Assembly (NCBI GenBank): GCA_009930305.1
Contig: RZYM01000002.1
Coordinates: 186,001 to 250,000, forward strand
Length of the DNA: 64,000 bases
Origin: Bacteroidia bacterium
GTDB taxonomy: Bacteria > Bacteroidota > Bacteroidia > Bacteroidales > Paludibacteraceae
Reading direction: 5' to 3'
The notes below the pieces were generated by a model. It had not been told where the DNA came from. It searched no databases and saw only the letters and a program-made list of their open reading frames with translations. The translations under genes and the position numbers were made by a program. Positions 7,482 to 16,276 of the stretch are shown here, in pieces (position 1 is the first letter of the stretch; the number at the start of each line of letters is the position of its first letter).

Positions 7482-8183
7482 TTATAACTCATTAATTAAG
7501 CAGACCGTATGGCATGCCACTAATGCGGCTGTTTCTACCCTTAATCTAGTCTCTCCAAGAGACACTGCTTTATATCCAATAGATAATGCTGTGGCAACTT
7601 CTTCGTCACTAAAATCACCTTCCGGGCCTATTAATATCAATATCGATTTGCCTTTCTCCACACTTTTTGAAAGCAATTGTTTATCAGCTTCGTGGCAATG
7701 CGCTATGAATTTTTGATCTGCTTCTGCCGTTTTAAACAAATCCGACAACTGACGAGGCTCATTCAATTTAGTAATAAATGGCTGCTTTGACTGTTTCATT
7801 GCCGAAACAAGGATTTTTTCCAAACGACTGTTATTAAGAACTTTCCGCTCTGAAAAATGACAAAATACCGGAGAAATCTCATCTATTCCTATTTCTGCTG
7901 CTTTTTCTACAAACCATTCAAGTCTATCCATGTTTTTAGTTGGAGCAATGGCTATATGCAGATAATAATCGCGCGGAGATTTTACTCTATTAGGTGTTAA
8001 TGAATTGACAATACAATGCTTTGGATGGGCAACTGCTATGGTTGCATTATACATAGTGCCTTGCCCATTAAGTATGACAATGTCATCACCTGCCTCCAAG
8101 CGTAAAACCTTGACAGCATGATTTGATTCATCCTCAGGCAAACACATTGTCTTTTCTATGTCGGGAGCGTAAAACAAATGCAT
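7482..8183 (-). CDS. rsmE: 16S rRNA (uracil-1498-N3)-methyltransferase
   Basis: 233 residues of the SPOUT/RsmE family: an N-terminal PUA-like RNA-binding domain, then the knotted SAM-binding core with ILIGPEGDFSDEE (about 180-192) and LGETRLRVETA near the C-terminus, both diagnostic. It methylates U1498 of 16S rRNA in the cytoplasm. It is 3 bases from the MTA/SAH nucleosidase gene, which recycles the by-product of SAM-dependent methylation. Confidence 0.93.
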   Translation of the reverse strand: MHLFYAPDIEKTMCLPEDESNHAVKVLRLEAGDDIVILNGQGTMYNATIAVAHPKHCIVNSLTPNRVKSPRDYYLHIAIAPTKNMDRLEWFVEKAAEIGIDEISPVFCHFSERKVLNNSRLEKILVSAMKQSKQPFITKLNEPRQLSDLFKTAEADQKFIAHCHEADKQLLSKSVEKGKSILILIGPEGDFSDEEVATALSIGYKAVSLGETRLRVETAALVACHTVCLINEL

Positions 8184-8186
8184 CTA

Positions 8187-8882
8187 TCAAATATTTTTTA
8201 TTAATCCTGAAAGTAATGAGAAATTCTTTTGTGGAGCACTATCCCAAAAATTCAAATATTGCTCATTATGATTATCAACCCACGGAGTATCACTTATAAT
8301 TCTAAAACTCAAAAATGGAACATCACGCAAAAAACATACATGTGCAATACTATTAGATTCCATATCAACAGCTAAACCGGAAGGATGTTTTGCTTTGATT
8401 TGCTCTAAAACTACATTATTAGTTATAAATTGATCGCCTGTGCATATTAAGCCGAACTTGATACCATTATTTTTTGCTGCTAATGTATGCAAACTATTTA
8501 ACATGGATGAATCAGCAGCGATAATTTCAGGGAAACCTAATTCTTTAATATGATCGGCTACATCACCTGCATAATAATCATGATATGTAGTTTGTTCTCC
8601 TATAACAATGTCAGCCACATTCAAACTTCTATCTATACCACCTGCAACTCCCGTATTTATTATACAATCAGGAGAGTATAATTCAATCATTTCGATAGAT
8701 GCAACTGCTGCATTTACTTTCCCTATACCACTTTTCATCAAAATGATTTGCTTTTCACCAAGCGATCCTAAACTGAATTTAAACTTGTGTACCTCATCCT
8801 CAGTTGTATTTTGTAAGGTTGATTTTACAAGTTCATATTCTTTGGTCATGGCAACGATTATGCCTATCTTATTATATTTCAT
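8187..8882 (-). CDS. mtnN: 5'-methylthioadenosine / S-adenosylhomocysteine nucleosidase
   Basis: 231 residues with the phosphorylase-type nucleosidase fold. IGIIVAMTKEYELV at the N-terminus has the catalytic-site glutamate region, NTGVAGGID the ribose/purine loop, VDMESNSIAHVC the substrate-binding Met-Glu, and FRIISDTPW the Asp that protonates adenine. It removes adenine from MTA and SAH. It lies between rsmE and an M18 aminopeptidase on the same strand. Confidence 0.9.
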   Translation of the reverse strand: MKYNKIGIIVAMTKEYELVKSTLQNTTEDEVHKFKFSLGSLGEKQIILMKSGIGKVNAAVASIEMIELYSPDCIINTGVAGGIDRSLNVADIVIGEQTTYHDYYAGDVADHIKELGFPEIIAADSSMLNSLHTLAAKNNGIKFGLICTGDQFITNNVVLEQIKAKHPSGLAVDMESNSIAHVCFLRDVPFLSFRIISDTPWVDNHNEQYLNFWDSAPQKNFSLLSGLIKNI

Positions 8883-8890
8883 AATTAAAT

Positions 8891-10264
8891 TTAGCTATTC
8901 TTACAAAATGCACAAAATGCTTTATAAGCCATATAAACGTCCAGTTTTGCTGTAATTTCGAATGGAGAATGCATGCTTATTACAGGGACTCCGATATCTA
9001 CAACTTGAGGCCCCATATTCGCGATATAAGCTGCTACGGTGCCACCTCCTCCCATATCCACGCGCCCTAATTCTCCTGTTTGCCAAACTATATTATTTTT
9101 GTCAAGCATTGTATTTATTTGCGAGATATATTCTGCATTTGCATCAGAAGAGCCAGACTTTCCTTTACTACCGTTATATTTTGTAATAACTACACCATAA
9201 TTTAGTAATGATACATTATTAATTTCTGATACATCTGGAAATGTTGGGTCAAATGCTGCATTTACATCTGCCGACAAACAATTTGAATTTGATAATACAA
9301 TTCGCTCCGAGCTACCAAACGTTTCTGCAATGTCGGCAATGAAATAACGTAAAAAAGCAGATTGCATTCCGGTATTTCCCATACTACCTATTTCTTCTTT
9401 ATCAGCAAACACTGCTACTGTGGTTTTTTGTGGAGTTTCAGTATCTAGAAGTGCTTGAAGTACTGTATATGCACAGACTCTATCATCTTGTCCGTATGCA
9501 CCAATCATACTGCGGTCAAAACCAATATCTTTTGCTTTATTTTGAGGAACAAGTTCCAATTCGGCTGACAAGAAATCTTTTTCTACAATACCAAACTTAT
9601 CATGTAATATGGATAAAATATTTGCTTTAATTTTCTCTGCATTCTCGGTATTTTTAAAGGGAAGAGAACCTACCAGAACATTTAATTCCTCTCCTTTAAT
9701 AATTTCTGAAGCATCACGCTTCATTTGCTCTTGGGCTAAATGCGGCAATAAATCACTTATGCAAAAAACAGGGTCATGTTCATCCTCACCTATATTAATT
9801 TGAATTTTACTGCCATCTGACTTAATAACGACACCATGCAAAGAAAGAGCTATAGTTGCCCACTGATATTTTTTTATACCTCCGTAATAATGAGTTTTAA
9901 ATAATGCTATTTCGGAATTCTCGTATAAAGGATTTTGCTTTAAATCTATGCGAGGTGAATCTATATGTGCAACTAATATATTTACTCCTGCATCAATAGG
10001 ATCTGTCCCTATATTTGCTGCAATTATTGATTTTGCTCTATTATTCACAAAAATTTTATCGCCGGCGACAAGATTATCACCATACTTATATGATTTAAAA
10101 CCTTTTGCTTTTAATTGATTTTCTATTTCAGTTGCAGCTTCTCGTTCGGTTTTTGCGCAATCCAAAAACTTTTTATACTTATCACAAAACGAAAATGCAA
10201 TATTAATATCTTTATCATCAATAAGACTTGCTGCATGTGAGCGTTTATAAAATAAATCCTTCAT
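8891..10264 (-). CDS. M18 family aminopeptidase
   Basis: 457 residues, the usual length of M18 enzymes. VAHIDSPRIDLKQNPLYE carries the first metal ligands, ADKEEIGSMGNTGMQS the catalytic and bridging Glu/Asp region, and SMHSPFEITAKLDVYMAYKAF the C-terminal His ligand. M18 enzymes are cytoplasmic zinc aminopeptidases that act on acidic or neutral N-terminal residues. The specificity here is not evident from sequence. Confidence 0.9.
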   Translation of the reverse strand: MKDLFYKRSHAASLIDDKDINIAFSFCDKYKKFLDCAKTEREAATEIENQLKAKGFKSYKYGDNLVAGDKIFVNNRAKSIIAANIGTDPIDAGVNILVAHIDSPRIDLKQNPLYENSEIALFKTHYYGGIKKYQWATIALSLHGVVIKSDGSKIQINIGEDEHDPVFCISDLLPHLAQEQMKRDASEIIKGEELNVLVGSLPFKNTENAEKIKANILSILHDKFGIVEKDFLSAELELVPQNKAKDIGFDRSMIGAYGQDDRVCAYTVLQALLDTETPQKTTVAVFADKEEIGSMGNTGMQSAFLRYFIADIAETFGSSERIVLSNSNCLSADVNAAFDPTFPDVSEINNVSLLNYGVVITKYNGSKGKSGSSDANAEYISQINTMLDKNNIVWQTGELGRVDMGGGGTVAAYIANMGPQVVDIGVPVISMHSPFEITAKLDVYMAYKAFCAFCKNS

Positions 10265-10280
10265 ATTGATTATATTTACT

Positions 10281-11702
10281 TTAGTGGACTTTGTTTTTAA
10301 TTTTCTTATAGAAGAATAATCCTAATAACAACAATACTACTGATATGCTTATAGACAAACTCAAATAATACGATAATCCAAGTCCTTCCGGTGCTACTAA
10401 TATGTATGTTACAACAACAGATGTCATAAACAATGCAGGTAGCAAAGTTACCCAATAACACTTCTTCTCTTTTAGTAGATATACAGTTATTGCCCATAAG
10501 GTCATTACAGCTAATGTTTGATTTGCCCATGCAAAATATCTCCAAATAATATTGAAGCCTTCTTTGTCGCGCAAACTATATAGCAGAATCCCGATTGTAA
10601 TCAAAAACAAAGGTACACTTATAAACAAACGATTTTTAATAGGTCTTTGATCAAATTTAAACATGTCGGAAACCATCAAACGAGCCGACCTCAATGCTGT
10701 ATCACCTGAGGTAATAGGTGCTGCAATAACTCCAAGTATAGCTAATACGCTACCATATACACCTAGCCAATCTTTTGTAATATTATTTACAATTTCTGCA
10801 GCGTTTGATATTCCCATACCATTTCTTTGAAAGAAATAAGTGGCTGCGGCCGCCCAGATTAAAGCTACAATGCCTTCTGCAACCATAGCTCCATAAAAAA
10901 TTCTTCGTCCTTGTTTTTCATTTGTCATACAACGTGCCATCAATGGAGATTGTGTTGCATGAAATCCTGATATTGCGCCACAAGCTATACTGATAAACAT
11001 CATTGGAAATATTGGCATTCTTTCTCCACCCGGATGTATGTTTGCCAAACCATCTGTTATTTCAGGTAATGCAGGAAATTTAATGTATAGCATAACAAGT
11101 ATTCCAAATGCCATAAATAGCAACGCAAATGCAAATAATGGATATATCTTACCTATTATTTTATCAATAGGCAGCATAGTAGCTAAAAAATAGTACAAGA
11201 AAATAATGATAATCCAAAATGTTGTATCAAAGAATGACGGTGTCAAACTGCCTAGTAATTCAGCCGGTCCTGCAACAAATACTGCACCGACCAAAATCAT
11301 TAGCAAAACAGCAAAACAGCGAGAAAATTGTTTCATTGAATTACCCAGGTATTTTCCGTGTATTTCAGGTAAATTACATCCATCATTGCGTAGTGAGATC
11401 ATACCTGCTAAATAATCATGCACAGCTCCCCCAAATATTGTACCTAACACTATCCATAGATATGAAGACATACCGAACTTAGCACCCATAATTGCTCCAA
11501 AAATAGGTCCCAAGCCTGCGATATTCAAAAATTGTATCATAAACATGCGCCAGCCCGACATAGGCACATAATCAACTCCATCCGCTTTTGATATTGCTGG
11601 TGTGGTTTTTGAAGCATCAGGAGCAAATAATCGCTCGATTAAAGCTCCATAAGCAAAATATCCTACAACAAGCAGCAATAATGCAACACTAAATGTAATC
11701 AT
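10281..11702 (-). CDS. cstA: CstA family carbon starvation / peptide-pyruvate transporter
   Basis: 473 residues with about 13 hydrophobic segments. N-terminal VDYVPMSGWRMFMIQFLNIAGLGPIFGAIMGAKFG is the CstA signature, and FHATQSPLMARCM and PITSGDTALRSARLMVSD are further conserved segments. It is much shorter than E. coli CstA (about 700) and belongs to the shorter form common in anaerobes. Family members import peptides or pyruvate; the substrate here is not determined. It has its own promoter and is probably monocistronic or leads the M18 gene, 16 bases away. Confidence 0.85.
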   Translation of the reverse strand: MITFSVALLLLVVGYFAYGALIERLFAPDASKTTPAISKADGVDYVPMSGWRMFMIQFLNIAGLGPIFGAIMGAKFGMSSYLWIVLGTIFGGAVHDYLAGMISLRNDGCNLPEIHGKYLGNSMKQFSRCFAVLLMILVGAVFVAGPAELLGSLTPSFFDTTFWIIIIFLYYFLATMLPIDKIIGKIYPLFAFALLFMAFGILVMLYIKFPALPEITDGLANIHPGGERMPIFPMMFISIACGAISGFHATQSPLMARCMTNEKQGRRIFYGAMVAEGIVALIWAAAATYFFQRNGMGISNAAEIVNNITKDWLGVYGSVLAILGVIAAPITSGDTALRSARLMVSDMFKFDQRPIKNRLFISVPLFLITIGILLYSLRDKEGFNIIWRYFAWANQTLAVMTLWAITVYLLKEKKCYWVTLLPALFMTSVVVTYILVAPEGLGLSYYLSLSISISVVLLLLGLFFYKKIKNKVH

Positions 11703-11724
11703 ACTTTTATAGAATTTTAAATTG

Positions 11725-11732
11725 CAAAGTTA
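11725..11732 (-). promoter_or_regulatory. Promoter -7 box of cstA
   Basis: TAACTTTG on the minus strand, 22 bases upstream of the cstA ATG. No clear -33 element is visible. The rest of the 11733-11917 gap is AT-rich with nothing else I recognise. Confidence 0.55.
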
Positions 11733-11917
11733 ATGATTTCGCTCTTAAAAGTAATACATACAAGCAAATATGTATCATATATTACACAAAAAACGAGTAC
11801 GTTAAATACAAATTATAAACTTATCTAGATCATTTTCATACTTATTTATTTGATTCATCACTTTTATACACTCTAAATAAAAAGCCCAATATAACTTTAA
11901 AAATCAAATAAAAATAG

Positions 11918-11925
11918 TACCTTTG
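11918..11925 (+). promoter_or_regulatory. Promoter -7 box of the oadGAB operon
   Basis: TACCTTTG, matching TAnnTTTG, about 50 bases upstream of the gamma-subunit ATG; the upstream sequence is AT-rich with only a weak -33 match. Confidence 0.6.
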
Positions 11926-11974
11926 TAGCAGTTTTTAATTTTAATATTCATTTTACTTAAAATTTGATTCAAAT

Positions 11975-12226
11975 ATGGATATTCAATCTCCAATAGTGCT
12001 TTTAGTAGTTGGTATGGGAACAGTATTTATAGCCCTACTGATTATAATATACTTAGGCGAAGGTCTTATTCGTTTGGTAAATCGTTTCTTCCCTGAAGAC
12101 GAAAATCCGGCTTTTGCCAACAAACAAACAGCATCAGTAAGTCCTAAAACAGCTCAAGCAATATCTGCAGCTGTTCAAATTATCACCAATAATAAAGGGA
12201 TGGTTGAAAAAATCAAAAAAATATAA
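11975..12226 (+). CDS. oadG: Na+-pumping decarboxylase gamma subunit
   Basis: 83 residues: one N-terminal transmembrane helix (about residues 7-28, IVLLVVGMGTVFIALLIIIYLGEGLI), then a polar, partly Ala-rich cytoplasmic tail. This is the architecture of OadG, which anchors the biotin subunit to the membrane beta subunit. It is the first gene of a gamma-alpha-beta operon. Confidence 0.85.
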   Translation: MDIQSPIVLLVVGMGTVFIALLIIIYLGEGLIRLVNRFFPEDENPAFANKQTASVSPKTAQAISAAVQIITNNKGMVEKIKKI

Positions 12227-12241
12227 TAAAACCCAATAACT

Positions 12242-14083
12242 ATGTCAAAGAAGAAAGAAGTAAAATTCTGCCTTATGTTTCGCGACATGTGGCAGTCTGC
12301 GGGTAAATATGTGCCGCGTGTAAATCAATTATTAAAAGTAGCTCCTTCCATTGTAAAAATGGGATGCTTTACACGTGTTGAAACCAATGGTGGAGGTTTT
12401 GAACAAGTGAATTTGTTATTCGGAGAGAATCCAAACAAAGCTGTTCGCGAATGGACAAAACCTTTTCATGAAGCAGGCATACAAACACAATTGCTAGACC
12501 GAGGCTTGAATGGTCTTCGCATGAGTCCTGTACCTGCTGACGTTCGCAAATTATTCTACAAAGTAAAAAAAGCACAAGGTACTGATATCGCACGTACATT
12601 CTGCGGATTAAACGACACACGTAATATTATTCCATCAATTGGATATGCAAAAGAAGGTGGTATGATTTCACAATGTAGTTTGTGTATCACATTCTCTCCA
12701 ATTCATACGGTGGAATATTATACCAATATGGCTTTTGAATTAATCGAAGCCGGTGCTGACGAAATCTGCTTAAAAGATATGGCAGGTATCGGTCGTCCTG
12801 TATCTTTAGGGAAAATCGTAAAAAATATAAAAGAAAAATATCCTGAAATTCCTATTCAATATCATAGTCATGCAGGCCCCGGATTTAGCATGGCATCAAT
12901 CCTTGAAGTATGTAAAGCTGGATGTGATTTTGTTGATGTTGGCATGGAACCACTTTCATGGGGCACAGGACATGCTGATTTATTAGCTGTTCAAGCCATG
13001 TTGAAAGATGCAGGATTTGATGTTCCCGAAATCAATATGGAAGGATATATGGAAACACGTTCATTGATTCAAGAAATGATGGACGATTTCTTAGGATATT
13101 ATATTCCTTCCAGAAACAGATTAATGAACTCATTACTTATTGCTCCGGGACTTCCCGGAGGAATGATGGGTAGCTTAATGACTGATTTAGAAACCAATCT
13201 TGAATCTATCAATAAATACAAAGCTAAAAATGGTCAACCGGCTATGACTCAAGATCAACTTCTTATTAAGTTATTTAATGAGGTTTCTTTTGTATGGCCT
13301 AAGATGGGTTACCCTTGCTTAGTTACTCCATTTAGCCAATATGTAAAGAATATGGCTTTGATGAATGTTATGCAAATAGAAAAAGGCAAAGAACGTTGGT
13401 CTATTATTGCTGATGATATTTGGGATATGATGTTAGGAAAGGCAGGTAAATTACCAGGTAAATTAGATAAAGAATTAATTGCAAAAGCAAAAGAACAAGG
13501 TCGCGAATTTCATAATGAAGATCCTCAAAGTAACTATCCTGATGCATTGGATACATTCCGTAAGGAAATGGAAGACAATAAATGGGAATTAGGCTCGGAT
13601 GAAGAAGAATTATTCGAATTAGCTATGCATCCACAACAATATCGAGCATACAAATCGGGGCAAGCTAAAGCCGATTTCGAAGCTGACTTAGCAAAACGCA
13701 AAGCTGATAGTGTAAATTGCAATGGCTCTTTATCATTACCACAAACTGTAACAGTTGATGTTAACGGCGAAAAATTTGCAGTAACAATTGGAGCAAACAA
13801 CGGGAAAGATGATTCTGCAACAACTACAGTTTCTGCTGCACCTGGCGAAGGTACGGCTTTAATATCTCCATTGGAAGGTAAATTTTACTTAGTAAAAAAT
13901 GCATCAGACGTTCCAGTAAAAGTAGGTGACTTTGTAAAGAAAGGTCAAACAATATGTTACATCGAAGCAATGAAAACATTCAACGCTATTGCAGCTGAAT
14001 TTGACGGCGTTATCACGGAAATCAGTTTATCAATCGGTGCACCTGTATCCGAAGATGATGTATTGATGAAAATAAAAGCATAA
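12242..14083 (+). CDS. oadA: Oxaloacetate decarboxylase alpha subunit (carboxyltransferase plus biotin carrier)
   Basis: 613 residues. The N-terminal TIM-barrel carboxyltransferase has FRDMWQSAGKY, the metal and substrate site CLKDMAG, and HSHAGPGFSMA with the zinc-binding His pair. After a helical domain and linker the C-terminus is a biotinyl domain with EAMKT, biotinylated at Lys578. Carboxyl transfer to biotin is followed by Na+-coupled decarboxylation in OadB. The usual RDxxQS motif appears as RDMWQS. Substrate is probably oxaloacetate; a related acyl-CoA decarboxylase is less likely given this domain order. A biotin ligase gene lies at 24964. Confidence 0.9.
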   Translation: MSKKKEVKFCLMFRDMWQSAGKYVPRVNQLLKVAPSIVKMGCFTRVETNGGGFEQVNLLFGENPNKAVREWTKPFHEAGIQTQLLDRGLNGLRMSPVPADVRKLFYKVKKAQGTDIARTFCGLNDTRNIIPSIGYAKEGGMISQCSLCITFSPIHTVEYYTNMAFELIEAGADEICLKDMAGIGRPVSLGKIVKNIKEKYPEIPIQYHSHAGPGFSMASILEVCKAGCDFVDVGMEPLSWGTGHADLLAVQAMLKDAGFDVPEINMEGYMETRSLIQEMMDDFLGYYIPSRNRLMNSLLIAPGLPGGMMGSLMTDLETNLESINKYKAKNGQPAMTQDQLLIKLFNEVSFVWPKMGYPCLVTPFSQYVKNMALMNVMQIEKGKERWSIIADDIWDMMLGKAGKLPGKLDKELIAKAKEQGREFHNEDPQSNYPDALDTFRKEMEDNKWELGSDEEELFELAMHPQQYRAYKSGQAKADFEADLAKRKADSVNCNGSLSLPQTVTVDVNGEKFAVTIGANNGKDDSATTTVSAAPGEGTALISPLEGKFYLVKNASDVPVKVGDFVKKGQTICYIEAMKTFNAIAAEFDGVITEISLSIGAPVSEDDVLMKIKA

Positions 14084-14087
14084 TACT

Positions 14088-15323
14088 ATGGAAGAAATCT
14101 TAAATAAAATCTATGAAATGACGGCAATCAGCAACATAGTAGCTGATCCTAGATTTCTTATCATGTACGCTTTGGCTTTTATTCTATTATATTTAGGTAT
14201 AAAGAAACAATATGAGCCTCTGCTATTAGTACCTATTGCTTTCGGCGTATTGATTGCTAACTTTCCGGGAGGTGATATGGGTGTTACACAAGCTGCTGAA
14301 GATGGCACGATTAAGCTTATTAACGGCGAAATGGTAAATATATGGGAGATGTCTTTACCGCAAATAGCACATGAACTTGGTATAATGAACTTTATATACT
14401 ATTTGCTTATTAAAACAGGTTTCTTACCTCCTATTATTTTCATGGGTGTAGGTGCATTAACCGACTTCGGACCAATGCTTAGGAATCTTAAGTTAGCAAT
14501 TTTTGGTGCAGGTGCACAGTTCGGTATATTTGCAGTATTACTTGTTGCCAGCCAATTCTTTACAATGCGAGAAGCTGCATCATTAGCAATTATTGGTGGA
14601 GCAGATGGCCCTACAGCTATTTTTACAACAATAAAATTAGCACCTCACTTACTAGGACCTATAGCTATCGCAGCATACTCTTATATGGCATTAGTACCTG
14701 TAATTATTCCTTTGGTTGTTAAACTTACATGTACAAAAAAAGAATTGAGCATTAATATGAAAGAACAAGATAAACTTTATCCTTCTAAAACAGAAATAAA
14801 GAATATGCGTGTTCTTAAAATATTATTCCCTATTGTTACGACAACAGTTGTTGCTATTTTAGTTCCATCTGCAGTAGCTCTAGTTGGTATGTTGATGTTT
14901 GGTAATCTTGTAAAAGAGATTGGTGCTAACACATCACGTTTATTTGATGCTGCTTCAAATGGTATTATGAATGCTGCAACTATATTCTTAGGACTATCCG
15001 TTGGTGCAACAATGACTGTTGATGCTTTCTTAAATTTAACAACTATAGGAATTGTAATAGGTGGTTTCTTTGCATTTGGTTTATCAATCTTTGGAGGTAT
15101 AATGTTGGTCAAAATCACGAACTTATTCTCAAAGAAAAAAATTAATCCACTTATTGGAGCAACCGGTTTGAGTGCTGTTCCTATGGCATCACGCGTTGCA
15201 AATGAAATAGCATTAAAGTACGATAGTCGCAACCACGTATTAAATTATTGCATGTCTTCGAACGTTGCAGGAGTTATCGGTTCTGCAGTTGCAGCCGGTA
15301 TTCTAATTTCGTTCTTAGGATAA
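14088..15323 (+). CDS. oadB: Na+-pumping decarboxylase beta subunit
   Basis: 411 residues, about ten transmembrane segments. Conserved motifs are PPIIFMGVGALTDFGPML with the Asp needed for Na+ translocation, GGADGPTAIF, and the C-terminal NYCMSSNVAGVIGSAVAAG. It decarboxylates carboxybiotin on OadA and exports Na+. It starts 4 bases after oadA and ends before a strong intrinsic terminator, which closes the operon. Confidence 0.93.
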   Translation: MEEILNKIYEMTAISNIVADPRFLIMYALAFILLYLGIKKQYEPLLLVPIAFGVLIANFPGGDMGVTQAAEDGTIKLINGEMVNIWEMSLPQIAHELGIMNFIYYLLIKTGFLPPIIFMGVGALTDFGPMLRNLKLAIFGAGAQFGIFAVLLVASQFFTMREAASLAIIGGADGPTAIFTTIKLAPHLLGPIAIAAYSYMALVPVIIPLVVKLTCTKKELSINMKEQDKLYPSKTEIKNMRVLKILFPIVTTTVVAILVPSAVALVGMLMFGNLVKEIGANTSRLFDAASNGIMNAATIFLGLSVGATMTVDAFLNLTTIGIVIGGFFAFGLSIFGGIMLVKITNLFSKKKINPLIGATGLSAVPMASRVANEIALKYDSRNHVLNYCMSSNVAGVIGSAVAAGILISFLG

Positions 15324-15344
15324 CGATTATAATTAATAATATAC

Positions 15345-15376
15345 AAAAAGGCAGAAGATTTTCTTCTGCCTTTTTT
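15345..15376. terminator. Bidirectional intrinsic terminator
   Basis: A 14-bp stem, AAAAAGGCAGAAGA with TCTTCTGCCTTTTT, with a three-base loop. It has T runs on both strands and separates oadB from the convergent ferritin-VIT1 gene. Confidence 0.9.
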
Positions 15377-15399
15377 GTGTCAATATATAATCTAAAAAA

Positions 15400-16266
15400 T
15401 TAGGTTCCTATTCCTGTAAAAAGTTTTAATAAGTAACCTATCAAGAAGCTGACTCCTGCAACACTAAAACTTAGTATTGCCATTTCAAGGAATCGCTTTT
15501 TAAAACTTTCGCCTTTGGCTACCGAATAATAGAAATTGAATATCGCAATAATAAACAATGCCGCTAATAACATTATTACCAAAGAGATAATAACATTAGA
15601 GCAAAAAATAAACGGACTCACCAATGCAATAACCGTTATTATATATGCAACACCGGTATATACAGATGCTTTTATAGGATGCTTATCACTATCACCACCT
15701 TCAGATTTTGTTGATAGATACTCGGAAGATGCCATAGACAAAGCAGCTGCTATTCCGGTAATACTTCCGGTTAAGGCAATGAGTCTATGATCTCCTAAGG
15801 CTAATGTAAATCCTGCCAAGGCTCCTGTGAACTCAACCAAAGCATCATTCAAACCCAAAACAACGCTTCCCATATAAGATAAACGTTCTTCATTTATCAA
15901 AGCTATCAAACGTTGCTCATGTATTTCCTCTTCTTGAGCGAAAGCTTTAATCTCAGGAATATCATACATTCCATACTTATAACTTGCACTCTTTTCACCA
16001 GATTCCATTAACTTAATTGCAAATGTTAATCCAAAAGTTCGGGCACAAAATACATACCAATAAACCTTTGATAAATTAGGCTTTGGTGATACACCTGAAA
16101 AATTTTGCAATATTTTGTAATGCTTATCCTCTTCTGATGCTATTTGCTCTAAGACTGCTTTATTCGCTGGATCCTTTTCTAATGAGGCTAGTTTGCGATA
16201 TATCATGCCCTCTGTAGTCTCATTTACCTGAGCATCGATAATTTGTTTTTTTACTGATTCGTCCAT
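15400..16266 (-). CDS. Ferritin-like / VIT1 (CCC1) fusion membrane protein
   Basis: 288 residues. Residues 1-125 form a rubrerythrin-like four-helix bundle with iron-ligand motifs (TTEGMIYRKL, ASEEDKHYKIL, QEEEIHEQRL). Residues 130-288 contain about five membrane helices of the VIT1/CCC1 transporter family (LGLNDALVEFTGALAGFTLAL). MbfA-type fusions export ferrous iron or manganese sensed by the ferritin part. Direction and metal are inferred from family. It is 10 bases downstream of metG and probably co-transcribed with it. Confidence 0.87.
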   Translation of the reverse strand: MDESVKKQIIDAQVNETTEGMIYRKLASLEKDPANKAVLEQIASEEDKHYKILQNFSGVSPKPNLSKVYWYVFCARTFGLTFAIKLMESGEKSASYKYGMYDIPEIKAFAQEEEIHEQRLIALINEERLSYMGSVVLGLNDALVEFTGALAGFTLALGDHRLIALTGSITGIAAALSMASSEYLSTKSEGGDSDKHPIKASVYTGVAYIITVIALVSPFIFCSNVIISLVIMLLAALFIIAIFNFYYSVAKGESFKKRFLEMAILSFSVAGVSFLIGYLLKLFTGIGT

Positions 16267-16276
16267 GATTTATAAA